Shown: positions 1 to 11,791 of the stretch, piece after piece | Layout of the letters: each line of letters begins with the position of its first letter | Numbering within the stretch: the first letter of the stretch is position 1 | Assembly (NCBI GenBank): GCA_020633495.1 | Contig: JACKDR010000002.1 | Span: forward strand, 248,001-312,000 | Origin: Kofleriaceae bacterium | GTDB taxonomy: Bacteria; Myxococcota_A; Polyangia; Haliangiales; Haliangiaceae | DNA length: 64,000 nucleotides | Direction: 5' to 3' | Notes under the pieces: model-generated | Database searches by the model: none | What the model saw: the letters and a program-made list of their open reading frames with translations, nothing else | What the model was told of the DNA's origin: nothing | Program-made: the position numbers and the translations under genes

Positions 1-261
1 AACGCCGCGGTCGAGACCGCCAAGCGCGAGCTGCCGGCGCTGATCATCCTCGACGTCATGATGCCCGGTCGCAACGGCTGGGAGGTGACGCGCACGCTGC
101 GCCACGACCCGGTGACCGAGAAGATCAAGATCGTGATGCTCACCGCCATCGGCGAGCAGATCAACGAGATGACCTCGCCGCTGTACGGCGCCGACGCGCA
201 CATCGACAAGCCGTTCGACTTCAGCGTCCTCGAGAAGACGATCGCCGACCTGGTCGGCTAG
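1..261 (+). CDS. Response regulator receiver domain, 5' truncated by the window edge
   Basis: The frame is open from the first base, so the gene begins outside the window and only about the last 86 residues are visible. They show a CheY-like receiver fold: the phospho-acceptor Asp lies in LIILDVMMPG, a conserved Thr in VMLTAI, and the switch Lys in HIDKPFDF. The protein ends right after the last helix (IADLVG, then TAG), so no output domain follows. It is either a stand-alone CheY-like protein or carries its receiver at the C-terminus. The convergent FHA gene downstream suggests a phospho-signalling neighbourhood, but nothing here shows that they interact. The receiver identity is firm; the pathway is unknown. 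Confidence 0.85.
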   Translation, partial: NAAVETAKRELPALIILDVMMPGRNGWEVTRTLRHDPVTEKIKIVMLTAIGEQINEMTSPLYGADAHIDKPFDFSVLEKTIADLVG

Positions 262-301
262 CGGCGGTCGCGGCGGTCGGCACGCGTGGCGCGCCGGCCC
301 G

Positions 302-2569
302 CTACTCGTCGTCGTCGCGGGCCTTGCCGCGCGCGTTGACCGCCTTGTACGCCTTGACGTACGACGGGCTGTCGGGCGGCACGATCTTGAGGACGCGCCG
401 GAGCATCGCGCGGCCCTCGTCGGGCTTGGTCTTCATCAGCTTCATGCCGTTGCCGTACAGCTCGGCGGCCTTGCGCTCGAGCGACTGCCGCACCTGCGCC
501 ACGGTCGGGCTCGACCCGGCGCCGAAGTTGACCGCGGTGTCGGCGGCCTGCTTGGCGGCCTCGTAGTTGCCCTTGGCCATGAAGCCGGCGGCGGCCTTGG
601 GCGCGACCTGCCCGAGCTTGTCGCGGATCATCGAGGCGTGGGTGCCGCCGAGGCGCTTGTCGGTGGACAGCGCGCGCTTGTACGCGGTCAGCGCGTCGGT
701 GGCCTTGGTCGCGGCGGCGGCGTCGCCCAGCCGCAGGTACTTGGCGAGCGCGTCGTAGTCGCTGGCGAGCTTGCGCAGCGCGGTGGCGTCGGCGCCGTCG
801 GCGCTGCCGGCGGCGTCGCGCGCGGTGCTGGCCGCGGCGGCGAAGTCCTTGCTGGCGTACTGGCTCTGCGCCTTCTTGCGCGCGGCGTCGACGCTGTTGC
901 CCGACTTCTTGACGACGGGGTCGGGCTTCTTGCGGACGACGGGGTCGGGCTTCTTGACGACGGGGTCGGGCTTCTTGACGACGGGGTCGGGCTTCTTGAC
1001 GACGGGGTCGGGCTTCTTGACGACGGGATCCGGCGCCTTGACCACCGCGGGCTCGGGCTGCTTGGCGACGGCCGCGTCCGTCGCGGGCGGCTCGATCGCG
1101 GGCTCGGGCTGCTTGTCCTCGGGCGCCGCGTGGTCGTCGTCGTGGGCCTCGGCCGGATCGGGCGCGCCGCCGGCGCGATCGCTGTCGTCGGGGTCGACCG
1201 CCGGATCGACGGCGCCCGCCGCGGCGCCGCCCCGGGCGTCGCCGTCGGTGGTGGCGATCCCGGCCGCGGTGGGCGTTGGCGCGCCGCCGCGCTTGCCGCG
1301 ATCGCCGGTGGTGATCATCGCGATCACGCCGATCAGCGCGACGCCGGCGGCGATCGTCCCGGCGATCGCCAGGCTGCGCCGCCGCGAGCGCACCAGCGGC
1401 GGGTGGCCGTACGCGACCACCGGCGGCATCGTCCCCGACGCGTAGGCCAGCGGCTCGACGCTGGCGGTCGCGGTCATCGACCGCATCTGCAGCGAGTCCG
1501 CAGGCAGCGCCCCGGCGCGCGCCGCCATCCCCGGCGGCGCCATCAGGACCACCGGCTCGCCCTGCATCGGCACCGTGATCGGGCCGCTCGCGCTGATCGG
1601 CGTCGCCTCGCCGGCCAGCGCCGCCGTCCCGGCCGGCGCGCCCGGACCCGGGCTCGGCGGCAGGGCCAGGCGCGCGCTCATGGCGCCGCCCTGGGACGCG
1701 GTGCGTGGGCGCGGCGGCGGCAGCGTCGCCTTGCCGCGATCGCCGGGCACCGGCGGCGGCACCGACGCGGTGTGCGACCGGCGCCGCGGCGCGGGCGCCA
1801 GCTCGGCCGCGCGCGGCGCGGTCAGCGGCACGGTCTCGGGCCCGGCCGGGACGTCGTCGCCGCCGCGCGGCGGGAACCGCCCCGCCACCGTCGACGCCTC
1901 GTCGTCCTGCTGGTCGCCGCCCCACGCGACCGGCGGCCCGACCGCCGCGCTCGCCACGTGGTCGAACCGGAACACGGTGTGCCCGATCTCGATCTTGTCG
2001 CCGTGCTGCAGCCGGCACGCGCCGTCCTCGATGCGCTCGTTGAGCAGCGTGCCGTTGCCCGAGCCGCGGTCCTTGAGGACCCAGTGGCCGGCCTCGAAGA
2101 CCAGATCGAGGTGCTTGCGCGACACCGCGATGTCGGTGAGCACGATGTCGTTGTCGATCGCGCGGCCCACCGACAGCGGCTTGCCGGTCGCGGCCAGCAC
2201 GAAGTCGCGACCGGTGTCGTTGCCGGCGATCACCACCAGGCGCGCCTCCGCCGACCGGCCACGCTCCTCGACGGTCATCTCGGCGTCGACCTCGCCGGTG
2301 CCCGGCTGCGGCTCGGCCTGGGCCATCGTGGCCTCGTCGACCGTGGTGCCGTCGTCCCACTGCTCGTCGGTCGGACGCGCCGCGGTGGCGCGACCGGCGG
2401 TCGCGGCGGTGTCGGACGGCGGCTGGACCGCCGGGGTCGGGTGCGCGGGGGTGGCCTCGGGTGACTGCTCGACGGTGGTCTTGTCGTCGTCGTCCCCTAG
2501 CTCCGCCTGGAACGGAACCAGACGCAGAGGAGCCCCCGCGTGGCCGATCTGCGTCGGTCGTCTAGCCAC
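302..2569 (-). CDS. FHA-domain protein with a transmembrane segment, KPDPVV repeats and a helical C-terminal region
   Basis: 755 residues from a GTG start. Residues about 111-205 form an FHA phosphothreonine-binding domain with the classic GR (135-136), SRKH (150-153) and GNGT (171-174) motifs. The N-terminal 110 residues are acidic and disordered and hold three TV-acidic sites (TTVE 31-34, TTVD 75-78, MTVE 98-101) resembling kinase sites that FHA domains bind. A Pro/Ala-rich linker leads to one transmembrane segment (about 399-421), then an acidic region, six KPDPVV-type heptads, and an Ala/Lys-rich helical part that looks TPR-like (ALTAYKRALSTDKRLGG). The topology implies a cytoplasmic FHA domain and a periplasmic C-terminal part. 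The substrate is unknown. The family call is firm; the role is inferred. Confidence 0.85.
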   Translation of the reverse strand: MARRPTQIGHAGAPLRLVPFQAELGDDDDKTTVEQSPEATPAHPTPAVQPPSDTAATAGRATAARPTDEQWDDGTTVDEATMAQAEPQPGTGEVDAEMTVEERGRSAEARLVVIAGNDTGRDFVLAATGKPLSVGRAIDNDIVLTDIAVSRKHLDLVFEAGHWVLKDRGSGNGTLLNERIEDGACRLQHGDKIEIGHTVFRFDHVASAAVGPPVAWGGDQQDDEASTVAGRFPPRGGDDVPAGPETVPLTAPRAAELAPAPRRRSHTASVPPPVPGDRGKATLPPPRPRTASQGGAMSARLALPPSPGPGAPAGTAALAGEATPISASGPITVPMQGEPVVLMAPPGMAARAGALPADSLQMRSMTATASVEPLAYASGTMPPVVAYGHPPLVRSRRRSLAIAGTIAAGVALIGVIAMITTGDRGKRGGAPTPTAAGIATTDGDARGGAAAGAVDPAVDPDDSDRAGGAPDPAEAHDDDHAAPEDKQPEPAIEPPATDAAVAKQPEPAVVKAPDPVVKKPDPVVKKPDPVVKKPDPVVKKPDPVVRKKPDPVVKKSGNSVDAARKKAQSQYASKDFAAAASTARDAAGSADGADATALRKLASDYDALAKYLRLGDAAAATKATDALTAYKRALSTDKRLGGTHASMIRDKLGQVAPKAAAGFMAKGNYEAAKQAADTAVNFGAGSSPTVAQVRQSLERKAAELYGNGMKLMKTKPDEGRAMLRRVLKIVPPDSPSYVKAYKAVNARGKARDDDE
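906..1034 (-). repeat. Six tandem 21-bp units encoding Lys-Pro-Asp-Pro-Val-Val-Lys heptads
   Basis: Six head-to-tail units within the FHA gene: four of 21 bp that are identical, one of 24 bp with a codon inserted (an extra basic residue, RKKPDPVV) and a degenerate terminal copy reading ggatccggc instead of gggtcgggc. All lengths are multiples of three, so the frame is kept. The stiff Pro/Lys spacer they encode probably crosses peptidoglycan. Near-identity at DNA level suggests recent expansion by slippage or unequal exchange. Confidence 0.9.
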
Positions 2570-2575
2570 ATCGAA

Positions 2576-2604
2576 ATTCTACGGGCAGGTATGGGTCAGT
2601 TCAA
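2576..2604 (-). promoter_or_regulatory. Predicted sigma-70-type promoter of the FHA gene
   Basis: On the minus strand TTGAAC, 17 nt, TAGAAT. The -10 element ends six bases before the GTG start, so the expected transcript starts at or next to the start codon, and there is no Shine-Dalgarno sequence. The -35 sits inside GTTCA-A-TGAAC (2599-2609), and a second 14-bp palindrome, GTCCCACCTGGGAC, lies at 2625-2638. Either could be an operator in this divergent region. Confidence 0.55.
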
Positions 2605-2688
2605 TGAACTTACCGACCTGAACTGTCCCACCTGGGACCACCTGTCGGACCGTCGCGCCGCTCGCGCTCGTCGTGGTAGGCAGGTGCG

Positions 2689-3348
2689 ATGAAGCTCCAG
2701 CTCGTCGAGATCTCGGGGACCACACGCGAGATCGACCTCGTCCCGACGAAGATCGTCGGCATCGGCGTCAACTACCGCGCGCACGCGCAGGAGATGGGCA
2801 AGGCCCTGCCGGCGGAGCCGCTGATGTTCCTCAAGCCGCCGTCGGCGCTGCTGCCCCACGGCGGCGCGATCCAGCGCCCCGGCGGCTTCCCCCGGGTCGA
2901 CCACGAGGGCGAGCTCGGGGTCGTGATCGGCCAGCGCGCCCACCGCGTGCCCCGCGACCGCGCGCTCGACGTCGTCCTCGGCTACGTCTGCGTCAACGAC
3001 GTCTCGGTGCGCGAGCTGCAGCAGCGCGACGGCCAGTGGGCGCGCGCCAAGGGCTACGACACGTTCTGCCCGATCGGCCCGCGCGTGGTCGCCGGCCTCG
3101 ACCCGTCGAACCTGCGCATCCAGACCCGGGTCAACGGCGAGACCCGCCAGGACTCGACCACCGCCGATCTGATCTTCGACGTCCCGACGCTGATCGCGTT
3201 CGTCAGCGAGCACATGACGCTCGAGCCCGGCGACGTCATCTCGACCGGGACGCCGTCCGGCGTCGGCGACATGGCGGTCGGCGACGTCGTCGAGATCGAG
3301 ATCGAGGGCATCGGCGTGCTGCGCAACGACGTGGTCGCGCGGGCCTGA
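2689..3348 (+). CDS. Fumarylacetoacetate hydrolase (FAH) family protein
   Basis: 219 residues, the usual length for single-domain FAH-family enzymes such as fumarylpyruvate hydrolases and oxaloacetate decarboxylases. Visible family features are GIGVNYRAHAQEM near the N-terminus, FLKPPSALL, the metal-binding acidic cluster in HEGELGVVIG with the later Asp in CVNDVS, and the C-terminal ISTGTPSGVGDM block with GDVVEIEIEGIG. It should bind Mg2+ or Mn2+ and cleave or decarboxylate a small acylpyruvate-type acid in the cytoplasm; the exact substrate cannot be read from sequence. Its stop is one base from the folK start, so the two are probably co-transcribed. ATG is chosen because it leaves the full N-terminal strand. 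Confidence 0.85.
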   Translation: MKLQLVEISGTTREIDLVPTKIVGIGVNYRAHAQEMGKALPAEPLMFLKPPSALLPHGGAIQRPGGFPRVDHEGELGVVIGQRAHRVPRDRALDVVLGYVCVNDVSVRELQQRDGQWARAKGYDTFCPIGPRVVAGLDPSNLRIQTRVNGETRQDSTTADLIFDVPTLIAFVSEHMTLEPGDVISTGTPSGVGDMAVGDVVEIEIEGIGVLRNDVVARA

Positions 3349-3349
3349 C

Positions 3350-3889
3350 GTGATCGCGCGCGACACCATCGTCCTCGGCCTCGGCGGCAACGTCGGCGAC
3401 GAGGCCGCGATCGTCGCGCGCTTCGACGCGGTCGCCGCCGCGTTCGCGGCCTGGGGCCCGGTGCGGGCGTCGCGGGTCTACCGGACCGCGCCGCTCGGCG
3501 GCGTCGCGCAGCCCGCGTTCCTCAACGCCGCGCTCGCGGTGACCGTGGCGCCGGCGCCCGAGCCGGCGGAGCTGGTCGCCGGCCTGCTGGAGATCGAGCG
3601 CCTGCTCGGCCGCGATCGGCGGCGCGAGGCCCGGTGGGGGCCGCGCACGATCGACGTCGACGTCCTCCTGTGGGGCGACCGCGAGGTCCGCTGGCCCGGC
3701 GCCGGCGGCGTCCGGCTCGAGGTCCCGCACCCGCGCCTGACCGCGCGCGTGTTCGCGCTGGCGCCGGTCGCCGACCTGCTCGGCGACGACCACGTCGTCC
3801 CCGGCACCGGCCGCACCGTCGGCGCCTGGCGCGCCGCCGCCGGCGATCAGGGCGTCGCGCTCACCGATCTCGCCTTCGGCGCGAGCTGA
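3350..3889 (+). CDS. folK: 2-amino-4-hydroxy-6-hydroxymethyldihydropteridine pyrophosphokinase
   Basis: 179 residues from a GTG start one base after the preceding stop. The enzyme transfers pyrophosphate from ATP to 6-hydroxymethyl-dihydropterin in folate synthesis. The N-terminal LGLGGNVGD (pterin and ATP site) and the signature RWGPRTIDVDVLLWG with its two Mg2+-binding Asp residues are clear, followed by VPHPRLTARVFALAPVADL. Length is close to the usual 160-180. Coupling to a FAH-family gene rather than to folP or folB is not diagnostic. It converges on the helicase gene, with stop codons only a few bases apart. Confidence 0.93.
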   Translation: MIARDTIVLGLGGNVGDEAAIVARFDAVAAAFAAWGPVRASRVYRTAPLGGVAQPAFLNAALAVTVAPAPEPAELVAGLLEIERLLGRDRRREARWGPRTIDVDVLLWGDREVRWPGAGGVRLEVPHPRLTARVFALAPVADLLGDDHVVPGTGRTVGAWRAAAGDQGVALTDLAFGAS

Positions 3890-3895
3890 CCGAGC

Positions 3896-6624
<2,729 letters not shown>

Positions 6625-6628
6625 GACG

Positions 6629-7405
<777 letters not shown>

Positions 7406-7407
7406 GC

Positions 7408-8136
7408 TCAGCCCGCGGCGGCGCCTCCGGCGGCGGCGATCGCCTCGGCGAGGGTGAAGCGCTGCTCGTAGAGGGCGCGACCGACGACGACCGCCGGCAG
7501 CCCGGCGGCGGCCAGCGCGCGCAGATCGTCGAGGCTCGACACCCCGCCCGAGGCGTAGACCGGGATGCCGACCGCGGCGGCCAGCGCGGCGGTGGCGGCG
7601 ACGTTGGGCCCGGTCTCGGCGCCGTCGCGGGCGACGTCGGTGTACAGCAGCGCGGCGGCGCCCCAGCCCTCGGCGCGCTGCCCGACCTCGACCGCGGTCA
7701 GCCCGGCGCTCTCCTGCCAGCCCTCGATCGTGACGACGCCGTCGCGGGCGTCGACGGCGATGACGATGCGGCCGCGGTGGGCGTGGCACAGGGTCTCGAC
7801 CATCGCCGGGTCCTTGATCGCCGCGGTGCCGAGGACGACGAACCGGGCGCCGGCGGCGAGCACCGCCTCGGCGGCGCTCAGCGACCGGATGCCGCCGCCG
7901 ACCTGGACCGGCACCGGCGACGCCTCGAGGATCTTGTGGACCAGATCGTGGTGGTGCTGGGCGCCCGCGAACGCGCCGTCGAGATCGACGACGTGGATGC
8001 GCTCGGCGCCGGCCTCGGCGAGCTCGGCGCACAGCCGCCACGGCTCGTGGTGATAGACCACCGCGGTGTCGCGCAGGCCGTGGGTGAGGCGCACCGCCTT
8101 GCCGCCGAGCAGATCGATCGCGGGGAAGATCTTCAT
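7408..8136 (-). CDS. hisA: ProFAR isomerase (1-(5-phosphoribosyl)-5-[(5-phosphoribosylamino)methylideneamino]imidazole-4-carboxamide isomerase)
   Basis: 242 residues. A HisA TIM barrel with catalytic Asp in MKIFPAIDLLGGKAVRLT, phosphate-binding VQVGGGIRS and YASGGVSSLDD, the second acid in VIAVDARDGVV, and DVARDGAETGPN. It performs the Amadori rearrangement before HisF-HisH. The ATG at the start of KIFPAIDLL overlaps the hisH stop as ATGA, and this family rarely extends upstream of it, so the longer in-frame extension is ignored. Confidence 0.96.
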   Translation of the reverse strand: MKIFPAIDLLGGKAVRLTHGLRDTAVVYHHEPWRLCAELAEAGAERIHVVDLDGAFAGAQHHHDLVHKILEASPVPVQVGGGIRSLSAAEAVLAAGARFVVLGTAAIKDPAMVETLCHAHRGRIVIAVDARDGVVTIEGWQESAGLTAVEVGQRAEGWGAAALLYTDVARDGAETGPNVAATAALAAAVGIPVYASGGVSSLDDLRALAAAGLPAVVVGRALYEQRFTLAEAIAAAGGAAAG

Positions 8137-8762
8137 GAGCGCACGAAGTTCTCGAGCAGGCGCAGCCCGACCCGCTGGCTCTTCTCGGGGTGGAACTGGC
8201 AGGCGAACAGGTTGTCGCGACGGATCGCGGCGCAGAACCGGCCGCCGTAGTCGCACTCCAGCACGGTGACCCCGGGGTCGGCGGGGACGACGTGGTAGGA
8301 GTGCACGAAGTAGACGTACGAGCCGTCCGGGATCCCGGACAGCAGCGGCTCGGTGCCGGCGCCGGCGTGGCGGACCTGGTTCCAGCCCATGTGCGGGATC
8401 TTGAACGGCGCGTCGGCGGGCAGCTCGGCGGGGCGGCGGAACTTGACGACGTGGCCCGGCACCAGGCCGAGCCCGGTGACCGGGCCCTGCTCCTCGCTGT
8501 CGTCGAACAGGACCTGCAGGCCCAGGCAGATGCCGAGGAACGGCTTGCCGGAGGCCAGCGCCTCGCGCAGCGCCGCCTCGAGGCCGCGGCCGGCGAGGCC
8601 GCGCGCGAACTCGCCGAACGCGCCCTGGCCGGGGACGACGACCTGGTCGGCGCGGCGGATCGTGTCGGGGTCGGAGGTGAGCACGACGTCGCCGCCGACG
8701 TGCGCCAGCGCCTTCTCGACCGAGCGGAGGTTGCCGGAGCAGACGTCGACGACGGCGATCAT
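8133..8762 (-). CDS. hisH: Imidazole glycerol phosphate synthase, glutamine amidotransferase subunit
   Basis: 209 residues, standard HisH length. Class I glutaminase: nucleophile Cys in KPFLGICLGLQVLF, catalytic His in FACQFHPEKSQ with the adjacent Glu, plus MIAVVDVCSGNLRSVEKAL and VPGQGAFGEF. It hydrolyses glutamine and channels ammonia to HisF. It overlaps hisA by four bases and starts seven bases after hisB. Confidence 0.96.
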   Translation of the reverse strand: MIAVVDVCSGNLRSVEKALAHVGGDVVLTSDPDTIRRADQVVVPGQGAFGEFARGLAGRGLEAALREALASGKPFLGICLGLQVLFDDSEEQGPVTGLGLVPGHVVKFRRPAELPADAPFKIPHMGWNQVRHAGAGTEPLLSGIPDGSYVYFVHSYHVVPADPGVTVLECDYGGRFCAAIRRDNLFACQFHPEKSQRVGLRLLENFVRS

Positions 8763-8769
8763 GGCGGGC

Positions 8770-9387
8770 TCAGGACGACAGCGTCCCCTTGGTCGACGGC
8801 ACGGCGCCGCCGAGGCGGGGATCGATCCGGGTCGCGGCGTCGACGGCGCGCGCGAACGCCTTGAAGATGCACTCGATGACGTGGTGGGCGTTGCCGCCGT
8901 AGTGCAGGACGACGTGGAGGTTGCACTCGGCGCGGGTCGCGAAGGCGCTGAACAGCTCCTTGGCGAGCTCGCAGTCGAACGTGCCGATCCACTTGCCGTC
9001 GAGGGCGTCGACCTTCCAGACGAACGCGGGCCGGCCCGAGAAGTCGACCGCGCAGGTCACCAGGGTCTCGTCCATCGGCAGCGTCGCCCAGCCGTAGCGG
9101 ACCATCCCGGCGCGATCGCCGAGCGCGTCCTTGAAGGCGGCGCCCAGGACCAGGCCGACGTCCTCGACGGTGTGGTGGCCGTCGATCTCGATGTCGCCGC
9201 GCGCGGTCACCGCCAGGTCGAAGCAGCCGTGACGCGCGAACGCGTCGAGCATGTGCGACAGGAACGGCAGCGGGGTGTCGATCGTGCGCTGCCCGACCCC
9301 GTCCACCGTCAGGTCGACGGTGATCTGGGTCTCCTTGGTGTTCCGCTCGATCCGTGCCTGGCGGGGCGCCACGGGCCCTTGTACCAC
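8770..9387 (-). CDS. hisB: Imidazoleglycerol-phosphate dehydratase
   Basis: 205 residues as drawn, or 200 if translation starts at the second GTG (9372). The duplicated Mn2+-binding histidine motifs DGHHTVED and GNAHHVIECIFKAFARA are intact, with TPLPFLSHMLDAFARHG at the active site. This is the stand-alone dehydratase, with no phosphatase half. The inner GTG is attractive: its product opens with VAPRQARIERNTKET, which fits the family, an AAGGG lies just upstream, and a possible -10 hexamer TACAAG ends five bases before it. First gene of the local his operon; hisG, hisD and hisC are not in the window. Confidence 0.93.
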   Translation of the reverse strand: MVQGPVAPRQARIERNTKETQITVDLTVDGVGQRTIDTPLPFLSHMLDAFARHGCFDLAVTARGDIEIDGHHTVEDVGLVLGAAFKDALGDRAGMVRYGWATLPMDETLVTCAVDFSGRPAFVWKVDALDGKWIGTFDCELAKELFSAFATRAECNLHVVLHYGGNAHHVIECIFKAFARAVDAATRIDPRLGGAVPSTKGTLSS

Positions 9388-9456
9388 GCCGCCCCGCGGC
9401 GTCAGCGACGAACGATCGTCAGCGTCGCGGCGGCGCGGCCGCGCCCGGCCCGCCGG

Positions 9457-11751
9457 TCAGGTGCGCAGCTCGCGCAGGCGCGACCGGGCGGCGTCGACCT
9501 CGGCCGGCGACTGCGCGCCCAGGATGTCGAGGCTGGCCCGCTGCTCGCGGCCGGTGCGGGCGTCGCGGGCGCGGACCTGGAGGATCCCGCTGTGGTCGAT
9601 CGCGAACGTGACCTCGATCGTGGTCTCGCCGCGCGGGCGCGGATCGAGGCCGTCGAGGACCAGGTCGCCGATGATCAGGTTCTGGTCGATGCGCCGCGAC
9701 TCGCCCTGGCAGACCCGGATGCGGACCGCGTCCTGGCGGTCGCGCGAGGTCGTGAACATGCGCTTGACCTCGGCGGGGACCGTCGAGTTGCGCCGGATCA
9801 GCTCCTCGCAGTAGCCGGCGACCGTGCCGATGCCGAGGCCACGCGGCGTGACGTCGACGACGGTCGGGCCGGGCGCCGACCTGCGGGGGGCGGCGGCGCC
9901 GAGGGCGCCCGGGCCGGCGCCCATGAGGGTCGGGGCCTGGGCCGCGGCGGACGGCGCCGGCGGCGGCAGGGCGCCCATGAGGGTCGGGGCCTGGGCCGCG
10001 GCAGCCGGCGGCGGCGGCGCGAACGCCGACGGACCGCCGTCCATCATGAGGGTCGGGGCCTGGGCCCCGCCGCGCGCCATGCCCGGCGACGTCGGGTTCT
10101 GCGTGATCTCCTCGGGCGGCGGCAGATCGAGCAGGCCCGAAAGGCCCTCGACGTTGGTCGGGGCCTCGCCGGGGCCGTGCGTGCCGGTGACCTCGTCGTC
10201 GTCGTGGCCGCCGGTGGGCGCGGCGGGCACGCCCATCATGGTGCGGCCGGGCGCGGGCGCGGCGCCGGGCCGGGTGATGCGCCCCAGCGGCGCGGTGCCC
10301 GGCTGGGTGCCCATCCGGGCGCCGGGCAGGCGATCGATCGAGGCGCCGCGGGTCGCGGCGCGCTCGGTGCTGCCGCGGGACGGCACCGGCGGCGGCTGCA
10401 CCGGGACGCCCATGGGCGCGGTGGTGCGACGCGGCTCGGTCGGCGTGGCGTCGACCGCGGTGCGGCCGTCCTCGGTGCCGATCCGGCGCGCGGTGGTCCG
10501 TCCGGGCTGGCCGAACGGCGGCGGCGTGCTCGGCGGCCGCGCCGGCAGGGTCGATCCCGGCGGCGCGACCTGGGACCGCGCGGTCTGGCGTCGGCCGCTG
10601 AGCACCCGCTGCAGCGACTCGGCCTGGAGCGCGGCGCCGACCGCGACCGCCTCCTCCGGGTTGATGTCGGTCCGCGGCGCCTTGCCGAAGAACGCCGCCA
10701 CCCGGTCGCGGACGTGCGGGATCTTGGTGGTGCCGCCGACCAGCACGACGTCGTCGATGCCGTCGACGCCGACGCCGGCGAGCTTGAGCGCCTCCTCGCA
10801 CACCGGGAAGGTGCGCTCGACGATGTCGGCGATCTTGCCGACGAAGTCGTCGCGCGACAGCTCGAGCTGCAGGTCGAGCGGCGCGCCACCGGGGCCGTAG
10901 GCGATCTCGTCGATCTTGACGATCGCGCGGGTCCGCCGCGACAGCTCGATCTTGGTCTGCTCGGCGACCGCGCGCAGGCGCATCATCGCGAGCTCGTGCT
11001 CGCGCAGGTCGACGCGGCTCTGGGCCAGGAACGCCTGCGCCATGTGCTCCACCAGGCGCTCGTCGAGGTCGTCGCCGCCGAGGAACGAGTCGCCGGCGGT
11101 GCCGAGCACCTCGTAGACCTGATCGTCGAGGTTGAGCACGGTGATGTCGAAGGTGCCGCCGCCGAAGTCGTAGACCGCGATCCGGTGGTTGAGCTTGCGC
11201 TGGTGGCCGTAGGCGAGCGCCGCCGCGGTCGGCTCGTTGAGCACGCGCACGACGGTGAGGCCCGCGATCGCGCCGGCGGTGGCGGTGGCCGAGCGCTGGC
11301 TGTCGACGAAGTTGGCCGGCACGGTGATGACCGCGCGGTGGACGTCGCCGGCCAGGGCCTTGCGCGCGATGTTGCGGACGTGATCGAGGACGATCGCCGA
11401 GATCTCCGGGATCGCGAACTCGCCGGCGCGGGTCACGATCACGGGCTGCTGGTTGACGCCCTCCTTGATCGTGAACGGCATCCGCTGCTGCGCGGTGGCG
11501 ATCTCCGGCGCCTTGAACGAGCGGCCGATCAACCGCTTGACCGAGTAGACCGTGTTGCGCGGATCGATGATGCGGCGCTGCTTGGCCTCGGCGCCCACGA
11601 TCACCGAGCCGTTGGGGTGGAACGACACCACCGACGGCTGGATCTTGTAGCCGTTGTCATCGGGCAGGACGCGCGGCTGGCCGTCCTCGCCGCACACCGC
11701 GACGACGGTGTTCGAGGTCCCCAGGTCGATTCCGAGGATGGGGTCGTTCAC
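9457..11751 (-). CDS. Hsp70/DnaK-family protein with a long low-complexity linker and no lid
   Basis: 764 residues from GTG. A complete Hsp70 ATPase domain (about 1-380): GIDLGTSNTVVAV, VPANFVDSQRSAT, NEPTAAALAYG, YDFGGGTFDITV, GGDDLDERLVEHM, VLVGGTTKIPHV. A linker of roughly 250 residues rich in Pro, Ala, Gly and Thr follows, with repeated APTLMG/RTMMG-like motifs, and then a short substrate-binding-like beta domain (ELIRRNSTVPAEVKRMF, LDGLDPRPRGETTIEV). The helical lid of DnaK is missing. Standard DnaK is about 640 residues with a linker of about ten, so this is a specialised paralogue rather than the housekeeping chaperone; no dnaJ or grpE is near. A TAGGAT hexamer ends nine bases before the start. 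Function beyond Hsp70-like ATPase is unknown. Confidence 0.88.
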   Translation of the reverse strand: MNDPILGIDLGTSNTVVAVCGEDGQPRVLPDDNGYKIQPSVVSFHPNGSVIVGAEAKQRRIIDPRNTVYSVKRLIGRSFKAPEIATAQQRMPFTIKEGVNQQPVIVTRAGEFAIPEISAIVLDHVRNIARKALAGDVHRAVITVPANFVDSQRSATATAGAIAGLTVVRVLNEPTAAALAYGHQRKLNHRIAVYDFGGGTFDITVLNLDDQVYEVLGTAGDSFLGGDDLDERLVEHMAQAFLAQSRVDLREHELAMMRLRAVAEQTKIELSRRTRAIVKIDEIAYGPGGAPLDLQLELSRDDFVGKIADIVERTFPVCEEALKLAGVGVDGIDDVVLVGGTTKIPHVRDRVAAFFGKAPRTDINPEEAVAVGAALQAESLQRVLSGRRQTARSQVAPPGSTLPARPPSTPPPFGQPGRTTARRIGTEDGRTAVDATPTEPRRTTAPMGVPVQPPPVPSRGSTERAATRGASIDRLPGARMGTQPGTAPLGRITRPGAAPAPGRTMMGVPAAPTGGHDDDEVTGTHGPGEAPTNVEGLSGLLDLPPPEEITQNPTSPGMARGGAQAPTLMMDGGPSAFAPPPPAAAAQAPTLMGALPPPAPSAAAQAPTLMGAGPGALGAAAPRRSAPGPTVVDVTPRGLGIGTVAGYCEELIRRNSTVPAEVKRMFTTSRDRQDAVRIRVCQGESRRIDQNLIIGDLVLDGLDPRPRGETTIEVTFAIDHSGILQVRARDARTGREQRASLDILGAQSPAEVDAARSRLRELRT
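9922..10070 (-). repeat. Three in-frame copies of an AQAPTLM-encoding repeat in the Hsp70 linker
   Basis: The 20-base core catgagggtcggggcctggg occurs at 9922, 9976 and 10045 (spacings 54 and 69, both multiples of three). It encodes AQAPTLM on the minus strand, followed by MDGG or GA. A weaker relative (RTMMG) lies nearer the ATPase domain. The conserved Thr in an otherwise disordered stretch could be a phosphorylation or docking site. Confidence 0.85.
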
Positions 11752-11791
11752 GACCCTCGCATCCTAACCGTGCCCGGTGAGGTGCGCCACT

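Noticed and set aside
638..2464. Plus-strand frame with LDDGVGLL repeats
   Set aside because: Antisense image of the KPDPVV repeats in the FHA gene.
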